In this document: one piece after another, positions 1 through 8,635 of the stretch
Layout of the letters: each line of letters starts with the position of its first letter
How positions within the stretch are numbered: position 1 is the first letter of the stretch
DNA from: Telluria beijingensis
Lineage (GTDB): Bacteria; Pseudomonadota; Gammaproteobacteria; Burkholderiales; Burkholderiaceae_D
Length of the DNA: 64,000 bases
Direction of reading: 5' to 3'
Assembly: GCF_030770395.1 (NCBI RefSeq)
Contig: NZ_CP132480.1
Span: forward strand, 726,821 to 790,820
Notes under the pieces: model-generated
Database searches by the model: none
What the model was told of the DNA's origin: nothing
What the model saw: the letters and a program-made list of their open reading frames with translations, nothing else
Program-made: the position numbers and the translations under genes

Positions 1-764
1 CGCCGTACCAGCCGAGCTGGGTGCGTCCGGCCTTCGACGGCGACCCGCTGCACGCCGATCCGGCCGATGCGTCGACGCTGCCACCACAGACCTACGACAC
101 GATCGGCGACCTGCTGTCGCGGAAGGGCGTGAGCTGGGCCTGGTATGGCGGCGGCATGCAGGCGGCGCTCGACGGCCGCGGCGCCGGCGACAAGCCCAAC
201 TTCCAGTACCACCACCAGCCGTTCAATTATTTCAGGCAGTTCGCGCCTGGCACGAAGGAGCGCGCGGAGCACCTGCGCGACGGTGGCCTGGGCGACAGCC
301 CGATCTCGAACAAGTTCATCGCCGACGCGGTCGCGGGCAAGCTGCCGGCGGTGGCCTTCTACAAGCCGCAGGGCAACCTGAACCTGCATGCCGGCTATTC
401 CGACATCGAGTCGGGCGACGCCCACGTGGCCAATATCGTCGAGCACCTGAAAAAATCGCCGCAGTGGAAGGACATGGTGGTGGTGATCACCTTCGACGAG
501 AACGGTGGCTGGTGGGACCACGTGGCGCCACCACAGGGCGACCGCTGGGGCCCGGGTTCGCGCATTCCGGCGATCGTGGTATCGCCGCACGCCAAGCGCG
601 GCGCGGTCGACCATAATTTCTACGACACTACCTCGGTCCTGCGCTTCATCACGCGCCTGCACGGCCTGCCGCTGCTCGAGGGCCTGGCCAGCCGCAACAC
701 CGCCTTCGCGGAGCGCGGCGCGCGGCCGCCGGGCGACCTGACGGCGGCGTTGAGTTTCCGCTGA
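1..764 (+). CDS. Phosphoesterase (AcpA/phospholipase C superfamily), C-terminal part
   Basis: The frame is open to the left window edge (first full codon at base 3), so only the last ~254 residues are seen. They match the C-terminal half of the PF04185 phosphoesterase family, which includes acid phosphatases (AcpA) and phospholipase C-type enzymes of the alkaline phosphatase superfamily. Diagnostic segments are TFDENGGWWDHV, with the Asp and His expected to bind metal, followed by RIPAIVVSPHAKRG and then FYDTTSVLRFI. Such enzymes are normally exported and release phosphate from phosphoesters; the signal peptide would lie outside the window. A REP-like repeat and a terminator follow. Acid phosphatase versus phospholipase C cannot be settled without the N-terminal half. 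Confidence 0.85.
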   Translation, partial: PYQPSWVRPAFDGDPLHADPADASTLPPQTYDTIGDLLSRKGVSWAWYGGGMQAALDGRGAGDKPNFQYHHQPFNYFRQFAPGTKERAEHLRDGGLGDSPISNKFIADAVAGKLPAVAFYKPQGNLNLHAGYSDIESGDAHVANIVEHLKKSPQWKDMVVVITFDENGGWWDHVAPPQGDRWGPGSRIPAIVVSPHAKRGAVDHNFYDTTSVLRFITRLHGLPLLEGLASRNTAFAERGARPPGDLTAALSFR

Positions 765-769
765 GACGG

Positions 770-881
770 GTAGGGTTGGCAGCTTCGCTGCCGACGCGGC
801 GATGGTTGGCAGCGAGATCATCCGGCACGATATCGGAGGGGATAACAATCACCGCGTCGGCGGCTTAGCCGCCAACCCTAC
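770..881. repeat. Inverted pair of REP-like hairpins
   Basis: GTAGGGTTGGC at 770-780 reappears as its reverse complement at 871-881. Just inside each end is a small hairpin (GGCAGCTTCGCTGCC at 778-792 and GGCGGCTTAGCCGCC at 859-873). The pairing extends inward over CCGACGCGG / ACCGCGTCGG. The two hairpins differ by substitutions that keep the pairing. This looks like a two-unit BIME/REP element of the kind mobilised by REP-associated transposases. No transposase is seen here. It fills much of the 370-base non-coding stretch between 765 and 1134. Confidence 0.7.
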
Positions 882-908
882 TGGGCGTACTGATGCGTCC
901 ATGGCACG

Positions 909-936
909 AAAGCCAGCCCATCCCGGCTGGCTTTTT
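909..936 (+). terminator. Rho-independent terminator
   Basis: A perfect 10-bp stem, AAAGCCAGCC (909-918) with GGCTGGCTTT (925-934), encloses a 6-base loop and runs into a short T tract. It lies downstream of the phosphoesterase and the REP-like element. The rest of 937-1134 shows no gene; it must hold the promoter of the DUF4142 gene, which I could not pin down. Confidence 0.75.
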
Positions 937-1134
937 CAATTCTGACATTGCTTGTTGGCTAACGCGCGCTGGTCTTGAACACGCGACGATACACTCGGCG
1001 GACTCGAGATTGTTTCGTCGATAAGCCGTGCGATTTTGCATTGCCGAAACGGGCAATCCGAATACAAACAATCAGGCGAGGGCGCCGGCATCGGGCCGGT
1101 GCATAGCCCCTTCTATTTCGGACAGGAGAGCAAT

Positions 1135-1779
1135 ATGCAAAAGAATCACATCCTCAAGCGCCTGATGGCGGTCTCGGTCGCCGCAGCCATGTTCGGCGCC
1201 GCCGGCGTGCAGGCCCAGACCGGCGAATCGAGCCAGGCCGGCCAGCAAATGGGCAGCAGCGCGACGGCCGCCACCGCCAGCGGCGCCGCCAAGCTCACCG
1301 CCGCCGACCGCAAGGCGATCATGGACATGGCCATGTCGAACATGGCCGAAGTCGAGATGGGCAAGCTGGCGCAGAGCAAGACCCAGAACGCCGAGGTCAA
1401 GGCCTTCGCCACCAAGATGGTCGACGACCATGGCAAGGCGCTGACCGAAGTGCAGAGCCTGGCCCAGTCGAAGGGCGTGACCCTGCCGACCGAGCTCGAC
1501 GCCAAGCACAAGGCGATGGCGGCCCAGCTCGAGAAAGCGAGCGGCGACGCCTTCGACCGGGCCTACGTCAAGCAGGGCGGCGTCGGCGCGCACAAGGAAA
1601 CCCTGACCAAGCTGCAGGCAGCCTCGAAAGGCGCCAAGGATGCGGACGTCAAGGGCCAGGTCGACAAGACGATCCCCGTGGTGCAAGAACACCTGAAGCA
1701 CGCCGAGCAGTTGGCGAAAGGTAAATCGGGCAGCACCGGCAGCTCGGGCGCCGCCGGCCATACCGGTTCAAGCCACTAA
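1135..1779 (+). CDS. DUF4142 exported protein
   Basis: A 214-residue protein. ATG 1135 is chosen because a GGACAGGAGAG ribosome site lies just upstream and a clean Sec signal peptide follows (MQKNHILKRL, hydrophobic core, cut near VQAQT, residue ~27). Residues ~45-190 are a helical DUF4142 domain (PF13628), a ferritin-like four-helix fold with repeated patterns such as EVEMGKLAQSK and VKAFATKMVDDHGKA. The tail is Gly/Ser/His-rich. The molecular role of the family is not known; members are periplasmic or outer-membrane associated and are often stress-induced. It is a single-gene unit, convergent with the paiB-like gene. Confidence 0.85.
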   Translation: MQKNHILKRLMAVSVAAAMFGAAGVQAQTGESSQAGQQMGSSATAATASGAAKLTAADRKAIMDMAMSNMAEVEMGKLAQSKTQNAEVKAFATKMVDDHGKALTEVQSLAQSKGVTLPTELDAKHKAMAAQLEKASGDAFDRAYVKQGGVGAHKETLTKLQAASKGAKDADVKGQVDKTIPVVQEHLKHAEQLAKGKSGSTGSSGAAGHTGSSH

Positions 1780-1790
1780 TCCGCTTCGCG

Positions 1791-2339
1791 TCAACCGGAT
1801 CGGGTCGCCGCCGCGCGCAGCGGCGGCTCGGTCTTCCACTTGCCCTCGATGCGCTCGATCGCGATCTCGATGCCGACGATCGCCTTGAGCAGCGCGGCGG
1901 TGTAGTCGGGCGGGGCGTCGTCCACCGACCACGGGTCGGGCTGCGCCGCTTCGTGGCGGTCGGTCTGGCGCCCGACCAGCGCGCGCAGCCAGTCGGGATC
2001 CTCGATGGCGCGCAGGCGGCCGTGCACGTGCACGACCTGATACGTCCAGGTCGGGACCACGCGCCCGCCATTCTCCGCTTTCTCGATCCGGTCCGGCGTC
2101 GCATAGCCGGACGGCCCGCGAAACACCGCCAGCACCTGCTGGCCAGCGCGCCGCCACACCGGATTGCCGCGCGCCACATGGGCGCGCAGCACACCCTCAT
2201 CGGCCAGCAGTTCGAACGGCAAATGGTCGGCGTCCGGCATGCCGTCGTGCTGGGTGACCAGCATGGCCAGCGGATGGTCGGCGACCAGCGCATGCAGCGC
2301 CTCGGCGTCGGCTTGCTTGAAACGGGCAGGGCAGTACAT
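1791..2339 (-). CDS. PaiB-like FMN-binding protein, atypical C-terminus
   Basis: A 182-residue protein of the PaiB family (PF04299), a flavin-reductase-like split barrel named for a Bacillus regulator of sporulation and protease genes. It opens with the family signature MYCPARF and has the HLPFEL, VARGNPVW and PTWTYQVVHVHG segments. Family members usually run to about 205 residues and end with GKWK followed by SQNR and a short helix. Here the sequence after GKWK is TEPPLRAAATRSG and then stop, so the last ~20 residues are missing or replaced. Its ATG abuts the stop of the osmC-like gene, so the two are coupled, and the pair is divergent from a MocR regulator. FMN binding is inferred from the family. 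Confidence 0.8.
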   Translation of the reverse strand: MYCPARFKQADAEALHALVADHPLAMLVTQHDGMPDADHLPFELLADEGVLRAHVARGNPVWRRAGQQVLAVFRGPSGYATPDRIEKAENGGRVVPTWTYQVVHVHGRLRAIEDPDWLRALVGRQTDRHEAAQPDPWSVDDAPPDYTAALLKAIVGIEIAIERIEGKWKTEPPLRAAATRSG

Positions 2340-2804
2340 CTAGGCGGTCTCCAGGATGACGATCTCGCTCTTGAGCGAATTGGCGATATAGCAGCGCGCG
2401 TGCGCCAGGTGGTGGATGGCGGCGAGCTCCTGCGGATCCGGCCGGCGCGCGCCGGCGAACGCGATGGCGGGCCGTAGCTCGATGCGCACCATGGCCATGC
2501 GGCCATCGGCGTCGGCGCCGAGCAGGCCGCGCGCGGCGTCGTCGTAGCGCTCGACCACGTAACCGCGCTGGGCCGCGAGTGACAGGAAGAACAGCATGTG
2601 GCAACTCGACGCCGCCGCCACCAGCGCTTCCTCGGGGTCGACGGCGGCCGGGTCGGACATCGGCAGCGGCACCGACAGCGGCGACGACGAGGCCGGGACG
2701 GCCAGGCCGCCATCGAAATGCCAGGTGTGGGCGCGGCTGTAGTGTCCGTCGAGGACGTCCTGGCCTGCGCGCTGCCAGGTGACGCGGGCGTCGAACTGTT
2801 TCAT
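2340..2804 (-). CDS. OsmC-family peroxiredoxin-like protein
   Basis: A 154-residue OsmC/Ohr-fold protein. ATG 2804 (MKQFDARVTW) is the family-typical beginning; the open frame runs further upstream but would enter the promoter region shared with the divergent MocR gene. The two thiol positions of the family are present: C68 in ASSCHMLFFLSLA and C138 in ARCYIANSLKSE. In OsmC/Ohr these reduce organic hydroperoxides. The spacing of the second Cys is closest to the OsmC/YhfA side of the family rather than classic Ohr. The stop is directly followed by the ATG of the PaiB-like gene, implying one transcript. Cytoplasmic. Confidence 0.85.
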   Translation of the reverse strand: MKQFDARVTWQRAGQDVLDGHYSRAHTWHFDGGLAVPASSSPLSVPLPMSDPAAVDPEEALVAAASSCHMLFFLSLAAQRGYVVERYDDAARGLLGADADGRMAMVRIELRPAIAFAGARRPDPQELAAIHHLAHARCYIANSLKSEIVILETA

Positions 2805-2885
2805 GCGGGATTCACGGGGATAGTGGGGGAAGACCCGTATCTTAGGCTGCAGCTTGGCTTGCCGAAATAGCCAATTCCGTCGAAG

Positions 2886-4412
2886 ATGGGCGTACCAATG
2901 TTTTCGTCGCCCGCCATGCACGTCCACGACCTGATCGCCGCCACGCCGCTCGCGCGCGACGGCGCCACGCCACTGTTCCGCCAGCTGTACGCGCGCCTGA
3001 AAGGCGCTATCCTGCATGGCGCGCTGGCGCCCGGCGCGCGCCTGCCGGCCACCCGCGAGCTGTGCCGGCTGCTGGGCGTGTCACGGCAGACGGTGCTGGC
3101 GGCCTACGAGCAGTTGACGGCGGAGGGGTACCTGCGCGGTGGCGTCGGGCAGGGGACCTTCGTCGACGAAGCCCTGCCGCTGGCGCGCCAGGCGCCGTCG
3201 TCGCCCGGCCTGGTGCGCGCGCTGCCCGAACGCGGCGTGGCGCTGGCGACCAGCATGGGGCGGATCCGCCTCTACGACGGCCCGCCGCGCGCCTTCCGTC
3301 CCAGCATGCCGGGGCTGGACCTGTTTCCCTTCGAGCTGTGGCGCAAGCTCGAGGCGCGCCACTTGCGGCGCTCTGGCCCCTACCTCGGCTACGGCCCTTC
3401 CAACGGCTATGCGCCGCTGCGCGAACTGCTGTGCGCCTACCTGCGCGCCTCGCGCGGCGTGGTGTGCACGCCGGAGCAAATCGTCATCACCTCGGGTTCG
3501 CAGCAGGCGTTGTACCTGCTGGCGCAGCTGCTGCTGGCGCCGGGCGACGAGGTCTGGGTCGAGTCACCCGGCTACCAGGGCGCCTGCGCGCCGATGCTGG
3601 TCGCCGGCGCGCGCATTCGCACCGTGCCGGTGACCGACGAAGGCATGGACGTGGCGTATGGCGCGCGCCACTATCCCGATGCGCGCCTGGTGTTCGCCAC
3701 GCCGTCGCACCAGCTGCCGTTGGGAGCGACCATGAGCCTGGCGCGCCGGCTGGAATTGCTGCGCTGGGCCGCGGCCAACCGCGCCTGGGTGATCGAGGAC
3801 GATTACGACAGCGAGTACCGCTACACCGGTCCGCCGCTGGCCTCGATGCAGAGCCTGGACCGCGCCGGTTGCGTGGTCTACGTCGGGACGCTGTCGAAGG
3901 TGCTGTTCCCGGCGCTGCGCCTGGGCTATGTGGTGGCGCCGCCGGCGCTGGCCGAGCCGCTGGCGCACGCCAAGGCGGTGGTCGACAGGCACCACGCCAT
4001 GCTGCCGCAGGCGGTGCTGGCCGACTTCATCGCCGAGGGCCACTTCATGCGCCACATTCGGCGCACGCGCGACGCCTATGCCGAGCGCCGCGCCACGCTA
4101 ATGGGGGCGCTGGAACAGCGGCTGGGAGAGCGCCTCGTTTGCGGGCCGGCCGACGTGGGGCTCGACCTGTGCACGCATTTCAGGCCGGACGGCAAGGGAC
4201 GCATCCCGGACGAAGCGATCGTTGCGCGCGCGGCCATGGACGCCGGCATCGAGCTGCGGCCACTCGGGTATTACGCGAATGCGGCGGCCACGCCGGCATG
4301 CGCGGTGGCGCCAGGGCTGTTCCTGGGATTCTCGGCAGTGCAGCCCGAGGCGATCCGGCACGGGGTCGAGGCGCTGGCGCAGGTGATCGAGGGGCAGTGG
4401 CCGCGCAAATAA
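2886..4412 (+). CDS. MocR-type GntR/aminotransferase regulator
   Basis: About 508 residues in the usual two-part layout: a GntR winged helix (roughly 20-95, with LPATRELCRLLGVSRQTV as the recognition region) and a fold-type I aminotransferase domain (130-500). The PLP-binding lysine is K338 in GTLSKVLFPALRLGY, and the EDDYDSEYRY motif supplies the PLP-pyridine Asp. MocR proteins (PdxR, GabR) use PLP or its aldimines as effector ligand and commonly control the divergent neighbour, here osmC-paiB. A start at 2898 or 2916 is also possible. The effector cannot be read from sequence. Confidence 0.9.
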   Translation: MGVPMFSSPAMHVHDLIAATPLARDGATPLFRQLYARLKGAILHGALAPGARLPATRELCRLLGVSRQTVLAAYEQLTAEGYLRGGVGQGTFVDEALPLARQAPSSPGLVRALPERGVALATSMGRIRLYDGPPRAFRPSMPGLDLFPFELWRKLEARHLRRSGPYLGYGPSNGYAPLRELLCAYLRASRGVVCTPEQIVITSGSQQALYLLAQLLLAPGDEVWVESPGYQGACAPMLVAGARIRTVPVTDEGMDVAYGARHYPDARLVFATPSHQLPLGATMSLARRLELLRWAAANRAWVIEDDYDSEYRYTGPPLASMQSLDRAGCVVYVGTLSKVLFPALRLGYVVAPPALAEPLAHAKAVVDRHHAMLPQAVLADFIAEGHFMRHIRRTRDAYAERRATLMGALEQRLGERLVCGPADVGLDLCTHFRPDGKGRIPDEAIVARAAMDAGIELRPLGYYANAAATPACAVAPGLFLGFSAVQPEAIRHGVEALAQVIEGQWPRK

Positions 4413-4416
4413 GCCC

Positions 4417-5016
4417 TTATCGCAACCACGGATACGCCGCCAGCCACCGTCCCAGTTCATTGTCGTTGGCGCACCCCAGCTTGTGGAAGACACTGGCGCG
4501 GTGCGTCTCGACCGAGCGCGGGCTGCAGGGCGGCACCAGCATCCGCGCGATCTCCTTGTTCGGCTGACCCAGGCCGACCAGGCGCGCCACTTCGCGCTCG
4601 CGCGGCGTGAGCTCGTCCCATAGCCGGCTCGCCTGGCCGCGCGCGCGGGCCTGCGCGATGGCGTCCGGCAGCCTGTCCAGCAATTGCCGGGTGTCCGGCT
4701 TGGCCACCCAGTCCCAGGCGCCGCTGCGCACCGCCTCGAGGGCCATCGGAATATCGCCGTGACCCGACAGGAAGACGGTCACCAGCGGGCTGTGCGCCGC
4801 ACGCAGGCGCTCGAACACGGCCAGGCCGCTCATGCCGCCCATGCGCAGGTCGAGGATCACGCAGCCCGGCTGGCTCAAGTCGACGGCATCGAGGAAGGCT
4901 TCGCCGGAGTCGAAGGCCTGCACCGCGAGATCCGGCGCGGACAGCAGGAGCAGCATCGAGCGGCGCAGGGCTTCGTCGTCGTCGACGACGTACAGTGCGA
5001 GGGGAATGTCTTTCAT
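4417..5016 (-). CDS. FixJ/NarL-type response regulator
   Basis: A 199-residue response regulator: receiver domain at ~5-120 with acidic pocket VVDDDE and phospho-acceptor D56 (CVILDLRMGG), switch region FLSGHG and WVAKPD, then a LuxR-type helix-turn-helix (LTPREREVARLVGLG ... SVETHRASVFHKLG). It lies downstream of, and overlaps by 4 bases (ATGA), the sensor kinase gene, so the two form one unit. The receiver resembles FixJ/TtrR/TodT-class regulators. Its targets are unknown. Confidence 0.92.
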   Translation of the reverse strand: MKDIPLALYVVDDDEALRRSMLLLLSAPDLAVQAFDSGEAFLDAVDLSQPGCVILDLRMGGMSGLAVFERLRAAHSPLVTVFLSGHGDIPMALEAVRSGAWDWVAKPDTRQLLDRLPDAIAQARARGQASRLWDELTPREREVARLVGLGQPNKEIARMLVPPCSPRSVETHRASVFHKLGCANDNELGRWLAAYPWLR

Positions 5017-7142
5017 GGGACGATGGGCAGGATGAATGAGAAGGTGGCGCCGCCGTCGGCCTCGTTCACGACCGTCATCGACCCGCCATGGGCTTCGACG
5101 ATGGTGCGGCAGATATTGAGCCCGAGGCCCAGGCCGTCGGGCTTGGTGGTGAAGAACGGGGCGAAGATCTGTTCGAGCTGGTCGGACGCGATGCCCGGGC
5201 CCTGGTCGCTGACGGCAATGTGCACGCCTTGCGTGGCCCGGCGCGCGGCCAGCACGATGTTGCGCCGCCGCCGCGGCTGGTCCTGCACGGCCTGCGCCGC
5301 GTTGTGGACCAGGTTGGCCAGCACCTGCTCGAGCAGGACCTGGTCGCCGCGCACCCGAAGGTCCGGGTCGTTCACTTCGAGCCGCAAGCCGACCCCATTG
5401 CGCTCCAGTTCAGGCTTGAGCAGCGTCGCGGCATGGCCGATCACGGCGCCGACGGCGAGGGTGGCATAGTCGGCGCGCTGCGGATTGATCATGGCGCGCA
5501 CCCGCTTGACGATCTCGCTGGCGCGCCGGGATTGCTCGACGATGTCGTCCAGCGCGCCGGCCAGCATGGCCGGGTCGCCGCGCATGGCCAAGGCGCGCGC
5601 GGCGAGCGCGAAATTGGACAGCGCCATCAGTGGCTGGTTGAGTTCATGGGCCAGGGTCGAGGCCATCTCGCCGGCGCTGGCCAGGCGCGCGCTGCGCTGC
5701 AGTCGCAGTTCCTGGTCGCGCTGGCGCGCCTCGGCCAGTTTCTGGGCGGTGATGTCCACGATCGAGCTCATCCACCCGCGGTGCACGCCATCGGCATCGA
5801 TGAGCGGCGCGGTGTACACCATGGTGATCACGTCGTGCCCGTCCTTGTGCCGGATGCGCGATTCGAATCCGTGCGGCGCGGCGCGGCCCTGCAGGGCGTC
5901 GTCGCTCTCCCGGGCCTGTTTTTCCAGGTCGTCGGGATGCCAGTAGGGATAGGGCGGCCGGCAGCCCAGCAGCTCGCCGGCATCGTAGCCGACCATGGCG
6001 CAGAAGGCCGGGTTGACGTAGATGATCTTGCCTTCCGGGTCGCGCGCGCGCATGCCCACCAGCAGCGAATCCTCCATCGCCTTGCGGAAGGCGTTTGCCT
6101 GCTGCAGGTCGCGGGTGCGCTCTTCGACACGCTGCTCGAGGTCGCGCTGCGCCGAGCGCTGTTCGGCGTAGCGCCGCTCGCGCAGCCGCCAGTACAGCAC
6201 GCCGAGCAGCAGCAGCGCCGTCGCCAGCGTGCCCAGGGCCAGCGCCAGGCGCCGCGCCGCGCGCACCTCGCGCATGCCCTCGGTGACCGTCAGGGTCCAG
6301 CCCAGGCCGGGCAGCGGCGTATCGAGCGCGAGATACTCTTGCGCGCGCCCGCCGGCGCTGGTGGCGAGCATGAAGCCGGGCATGTCGTCGCGCAGCCGGA
6401 TGGTCCAGGGCAGGACCCCGAACTGGCGCCGCTGTCCGTACTGGCCGTGGTCGGCAATCCAGGCCGCGTCCGCGGCCGACACGGGTTCGACGCCGTGGTA
6501 CACCCACTCGGGCACCCCGCTCAGGAACACGACGCCCCGGCTGTCCCGCAGGAGCACAGGGTTGGCGCCATGGCGCCAGCTCCGTTCCAGCGGTTCGAGG
6601 CTGATCTTGGCCACCATGACGCCCATGACGCCGCCGGCGGCGCGCACCGGCTCCGCGATGAACAGGCCGGGCTGGCCGGTGGTGAGGCCCACGCCGTAGA
6701 ACAGCCCGCGGCGTCCCTCCACCGCGTCCTTGAAATAGGGGCGCTGGCGGTAGGATTCGCCGACGAAGCTCGATGGCAGGTTCCAGTTGCTGGCGGCCAG
6801 GGTCAGGCCTTCGCGGTCGATCAGGAACAGGGCGGCGGCGCCGGTGGTCGTTTGCAGGTCGGCGAAATAGGCGTTCACGCGCGCCTGCAGGCCCGCGTCG
6901 CGCGGCGCCTCCAACAGCTCCCGCACGTCAGGATGGCGGGCCGCCGCGTGCGGCAGGAAATCGTGCTTTTCCACCAGGCCGCGCAGGCCCAGCACGTGCG
7001 CCGCCGTCGCCTGCTGCAACGCGTCCATCTTGGCCTGCAGCTCGCGCTGCTCCGCGAAGTGGCCCGCGCCGAAGATCAGCGCCAGCGCCGTGGCCGCCGC
7101 GAGCACTCCGCGCCAGGGATGTCGTTTGAACAAGGATGGCAT
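5013..7142 (-). CDS. DctB-like sensor histidine kinase with PAS domain
   Basis: About 709 residues. One membrane segment near residues 11-27 leads into a periplasmic double-Cache region that resembles the C4-dicarboxylate sensor DctB ([32 protein letters not shown]). A second membrane helix ([20 protein letters not shown]), a coiled linker, a PAS domain ([17 protein letters not shown]), the H box with H499 in LAHELNQPL, and an HATPase domain ([22 protein letters not shown]) follow. ATG 7142 (MPSLFKRHP) is preferred over 7169 because it gives a normal membrane-anchor start. A dicarboxylate-like ligand is a family-based guess; the partner is a LuxR-type regulator, not NtrC-type DctD. A SoxR-type promoter at 7276-7306 points into this gene. 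Confidence 0.88.
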   Translation of the reverse strand: MPSLFKRHPWRGVLAAATALALIFGAGHFAEQRELQAKMDALQQATAAHVLGLRGLVEKHDFLPHAAARHPDVRELLEAPRDAGLQARVNAYFADLQTTTGAAALFLIDREGLTLAASNWNLPSSFVGESYRQRPYFKDAVEGRRGLFYGVGLTTGQPGLFIAEPVRAAGGVMGVMVAKISLEPLERSWRHGANPVLLRDSRGVVFLSGVPEWVYHGVEPVSAADAAWIADHGQYGQRRQFGVLPWTIRLRDDMPGFMLATSAGGRAQEYLALDTPLPGLGWTLTVTEGMREVRAARRLALALGTLATALLLLGVLYWRLRERRYAEQRSAQRDLEQRVEERTRDLQQANAFRKAMEDSLLVGMRARDPEGKIIYVNPAFCAMVGYDAGELLGCRPPYPYWHPDDLEKQARESDDALQGRAAPHGFESRIRHKDGHDVITMVYTAPLIDADGVHRGWMSSIVDITAQKLAEARQRDQELRLQRSARLASAGEMASTLAHELNQPLMALSNFALAARALAMRGDPAMLAGALDDIVEQSRRASEIVKRVRAMINPQRADYATLAVGAVIGHAATLLKPELERNGVGLRLEVNDPDLRVRGDQVLLEQVLANLVHNAAQAVQDQPRRRRNIVLAARRATQGVHIAVSDQGPGIASDQLEQIFAPFFTTKPDGLGLGLNICRTIVEAHGGSMTVVNEADGGATFSFILPIVP

Positions 7143-7275
7143 CGGATCGTCCGTGGCCAAAATTGCCAACGATAGCAGTTGCGCGGGTTTCGTGCGCCGG
7201 TCTCCGTATTTTTACGGAGGTGGCGTCGATCCGCCTGCTCATACTTTTGCCTCGGTTGTGATGGGAACGAAAAAG

Positions 7276-7306
7276 AGTTTAAAATCTCAACTTAACTTGA
7301 GGTCAA
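7276..7306 (-). promoter_or_regulatory. SoxR box inside a 19-bp-spacer promoter reading minus
   Basis: TCTCAACTTAACTTGAGG (7285-7302) matches the classic SoxR operator CCTCAAGTTAACTTGAGG at 16 of 18 positions. On the minus strand the box lies between a -35 TTGACC (7306-7301) and a -10 TAAACT (7281-7276) with a 19-bp spacer, the overlong spacing that MerR-family activators such as SoxR correct by bending DNA. Transcription from it would go leftward into the sensor kinase gene. The same box touches the Shine-Dalgarno region of soxR (ATG 7312). Confidence 0.75.
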
Positions 7307-7311
7307 GCGCA

Positions 7312-7812
7312 ATGACGACGATCGATCCCGACAAGAAAGCCCTCACGGTGGGCGAGGTGGCGCGCCGCAGCGGCGTGGCGGTGTCCACCATCCACTTCTA
7401 TGAATCGAAAGGCCTGATCAAGGGCTGGCGCACCGATGGCAACCAGCGCCGCTATGCGCGCGAGGTGCTGCGCCACATCGCCATCATCAAGGTGGCGCAG
7501 CGCACCGGCATCCCGCTCGAGACGATCCGCGAAAACCTGGCGGCGCTGCCGGAAGGCCGCACCATCAGCGCGAAGGAGTGGCGGGTACTGGGCGCCGGCT
7601 GGCGCGCCGAACTCGACGAGCGCATCGCGCGGCTGCAGCGGCTGCGCGACGAACTCGATACCTGCATCGGCTGCGGTTGCCTGTCCCTCACCGACTGCCC
7701 GCTGCGCAACCCCGCCGACACGCTCGGCAAGGACAGCGCCGGCGCGGTGTTCCTCGATCGTCCGGTCGGGGCGGGGTATGATGCGGTCTCGACCAAGAAA
7801 CCCGTGCCATGA
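7312..7812 (+). CDS. soxR: Redox-sensing transcriptional activator SoxR
   Basis: 166 residues, a full-length SoxR. The MerR-type winged helix is at residues 10-80 ([26 protein letters not shown]), then a dimerisation helix, then four cluster-binding cysteines C118, C121, C123 and C129 ([14 protein letters not shown]), in the same spacing as E. coli C119/122/124/130. The [2Fe-2S] cluster is oxidised by redox-cycling compounds and so activates promoters with 19-bp spacers. The ATG lies just downstream of a near-consensus SoxR box, implying autoregulation. It overlaps the next gene by ATGA, starting a coupled four-gene run. Confidence 0.96.
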   Translation: MTTIDPDKKALTVGEVARRSGVAVSTIHFYESKGLIKGWRTDGNQRRYAREVLRHIAIIKVAQRTGIPLETIRENLAALPEGRTISAKEWRVLGAGWRAELDERIARLQRLRDELDTCIGCGCLSLTDCPLRNPADTLGKDSAGAVFLDRPVGAGYDAVSTKKPVP

Positions 7813-8072
7813 CCGATCCTGAACGACTTTCGCTTGATTCCATCGCCGCGCTGCAGGCCCGCTTCGACGGCCATTCGCGCAAGGCGCAGGCGTATTACGC
7901 CGTGATGCACGAGGCGCGCAAGGTGCTGGGGAATGACGATGCCGCCGACGCCTGGATGAAGGCGCCGCAGCAGGCGCTGGACGGCCGCACGCCGGCCGAG
8001 CTGGTGGCCGACGGCCGCACCGACGACGTCCTGGCCTGCCTGCGCAGCAAAAAATCCGGAGCGGCGCGATGA
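7809..8072 (+). CDS. DUF2384 (MbcA/ParS/Xre toxin-binding domain) protein
   Basis: An 87-residue protein whose second half matches the toxin-binding domain of Xre/MbcA/ParS antitoxins (PF09722): [31 protein letters not shown], read in short pieces as the W-x-P-x-L-x-G-x-(T)P-x-E-L pattern. The Xre helix-turn-helix seen in full antitoxins is not obvious in the short N-terminus. No RES-domain toxin gene lies beside it. It starts on the ATGA of soxR and ends on the ATGA of tag, so it is co-expressed with redox and DNA-repair functions. It may be a solitary, domesticated domain. Confidence 0.75.
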   Translation: MTDPERLSLDSIAALQARFDGHSRKAQAYYAVMHEARKVLGNDDAADAWMKAPQQALDGRTPAELVADGRTDDVLACLRSKKSGAAR

Positions 8073-8635
8073 CGCTCAAGCGCTGCTCCTGGGCGAACAT
8101 GGCCAATCCGCGCTACCTCGCGTATCACGACAATGAATGGGGCGTGCCCTGCCACGACGAGAACACGCTGTTCGAGATGCTCAACCTCGAAGGCGCTCAG
8201 GCCGGCCTGTCGTGGGAAACCATCTTGAACAAGCGCGACAGCTACCGCGCCGCCTTCGACGGCTGGAATGCGGAAAAAATCGCCGCCTACGATGACGAGA
8301 AGAAGGCCGAACTGCTGCAGAACCCCGGCATCGTGCGCAACCGCCTGAAGGTCGCCGCCGCGATCACCAACGCCAGGGCCTATCTGGCGATGCGCGAGCA
8401 GGGCCTCACGCTCGACGCCTACCTGTGGGCCTTCGTCGACGGCCAGCCGATCGTCAACGACTGGCCGGATCATGCCCGCCTGGCGCGCACCGAACTGTCC
8501 GACCGTATCTCGAAGGACTTGTCCAAACGCGGCTTCAAGTTCGTCGGCTCGACCATCGTCTACGCCTATATGCAGGGCATCGGCATGGTGGACGACCATG
8601 ACCGCGAATGCCACTGCCGCAGCCGGCGCCGCTGA
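8069..8635 (+). CDS. tag: DNA-3-methyladenine glycosylase I
   Basis: 188 residues, the normal length for Tag. It removes 3-methyladenine from alkylated DNA by base excision. Landmarks: RCSWAN with zinc ligand C6, YHDNEWG with H20, the substrate-pocket segment GAQAGLSWETIL, and the C-terminal HDRECHC where H177 and C181 keep the H-x3-C spacing of the E. coli zinc snap (H175/C179). It overlaps the preceding gene by ATGA. Placement behind soxR suggests co-expression with a redox or alkylation response, though whether soxR-box control reaches this direction is unproven. Confidence 0.96.
   Translation: MTLKRCSWANMANPRYLAYHDNEWGVPCHDENTLFEMLNLEGAQAGLSWETILNKRDSYRAAFDGWNAEKIAAYDDEKKAELLQNPGIVRNRLKVAAAITNARAYLAMREQGLTLDAYLWAFVDGQPIVNDWPDHARLARTELSDRISKDLSKRGFKFVGSTIVYAYMQGIGMVDDHDRECHCRSRRR

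Noticed and set aside
1791..1860. A frameshift at the end of the PaiB-like gene.
   Set aside because: The other minus-strand frames there do not contain the expected SQNR tail, so a simple frameshift does not restore it.
7809..8072. A toxin-antitoxin module.
   Set aside because: Only the antitoxin-type domain is present; both neighbours are conserved housekeeping or stress genes, not a toxin.
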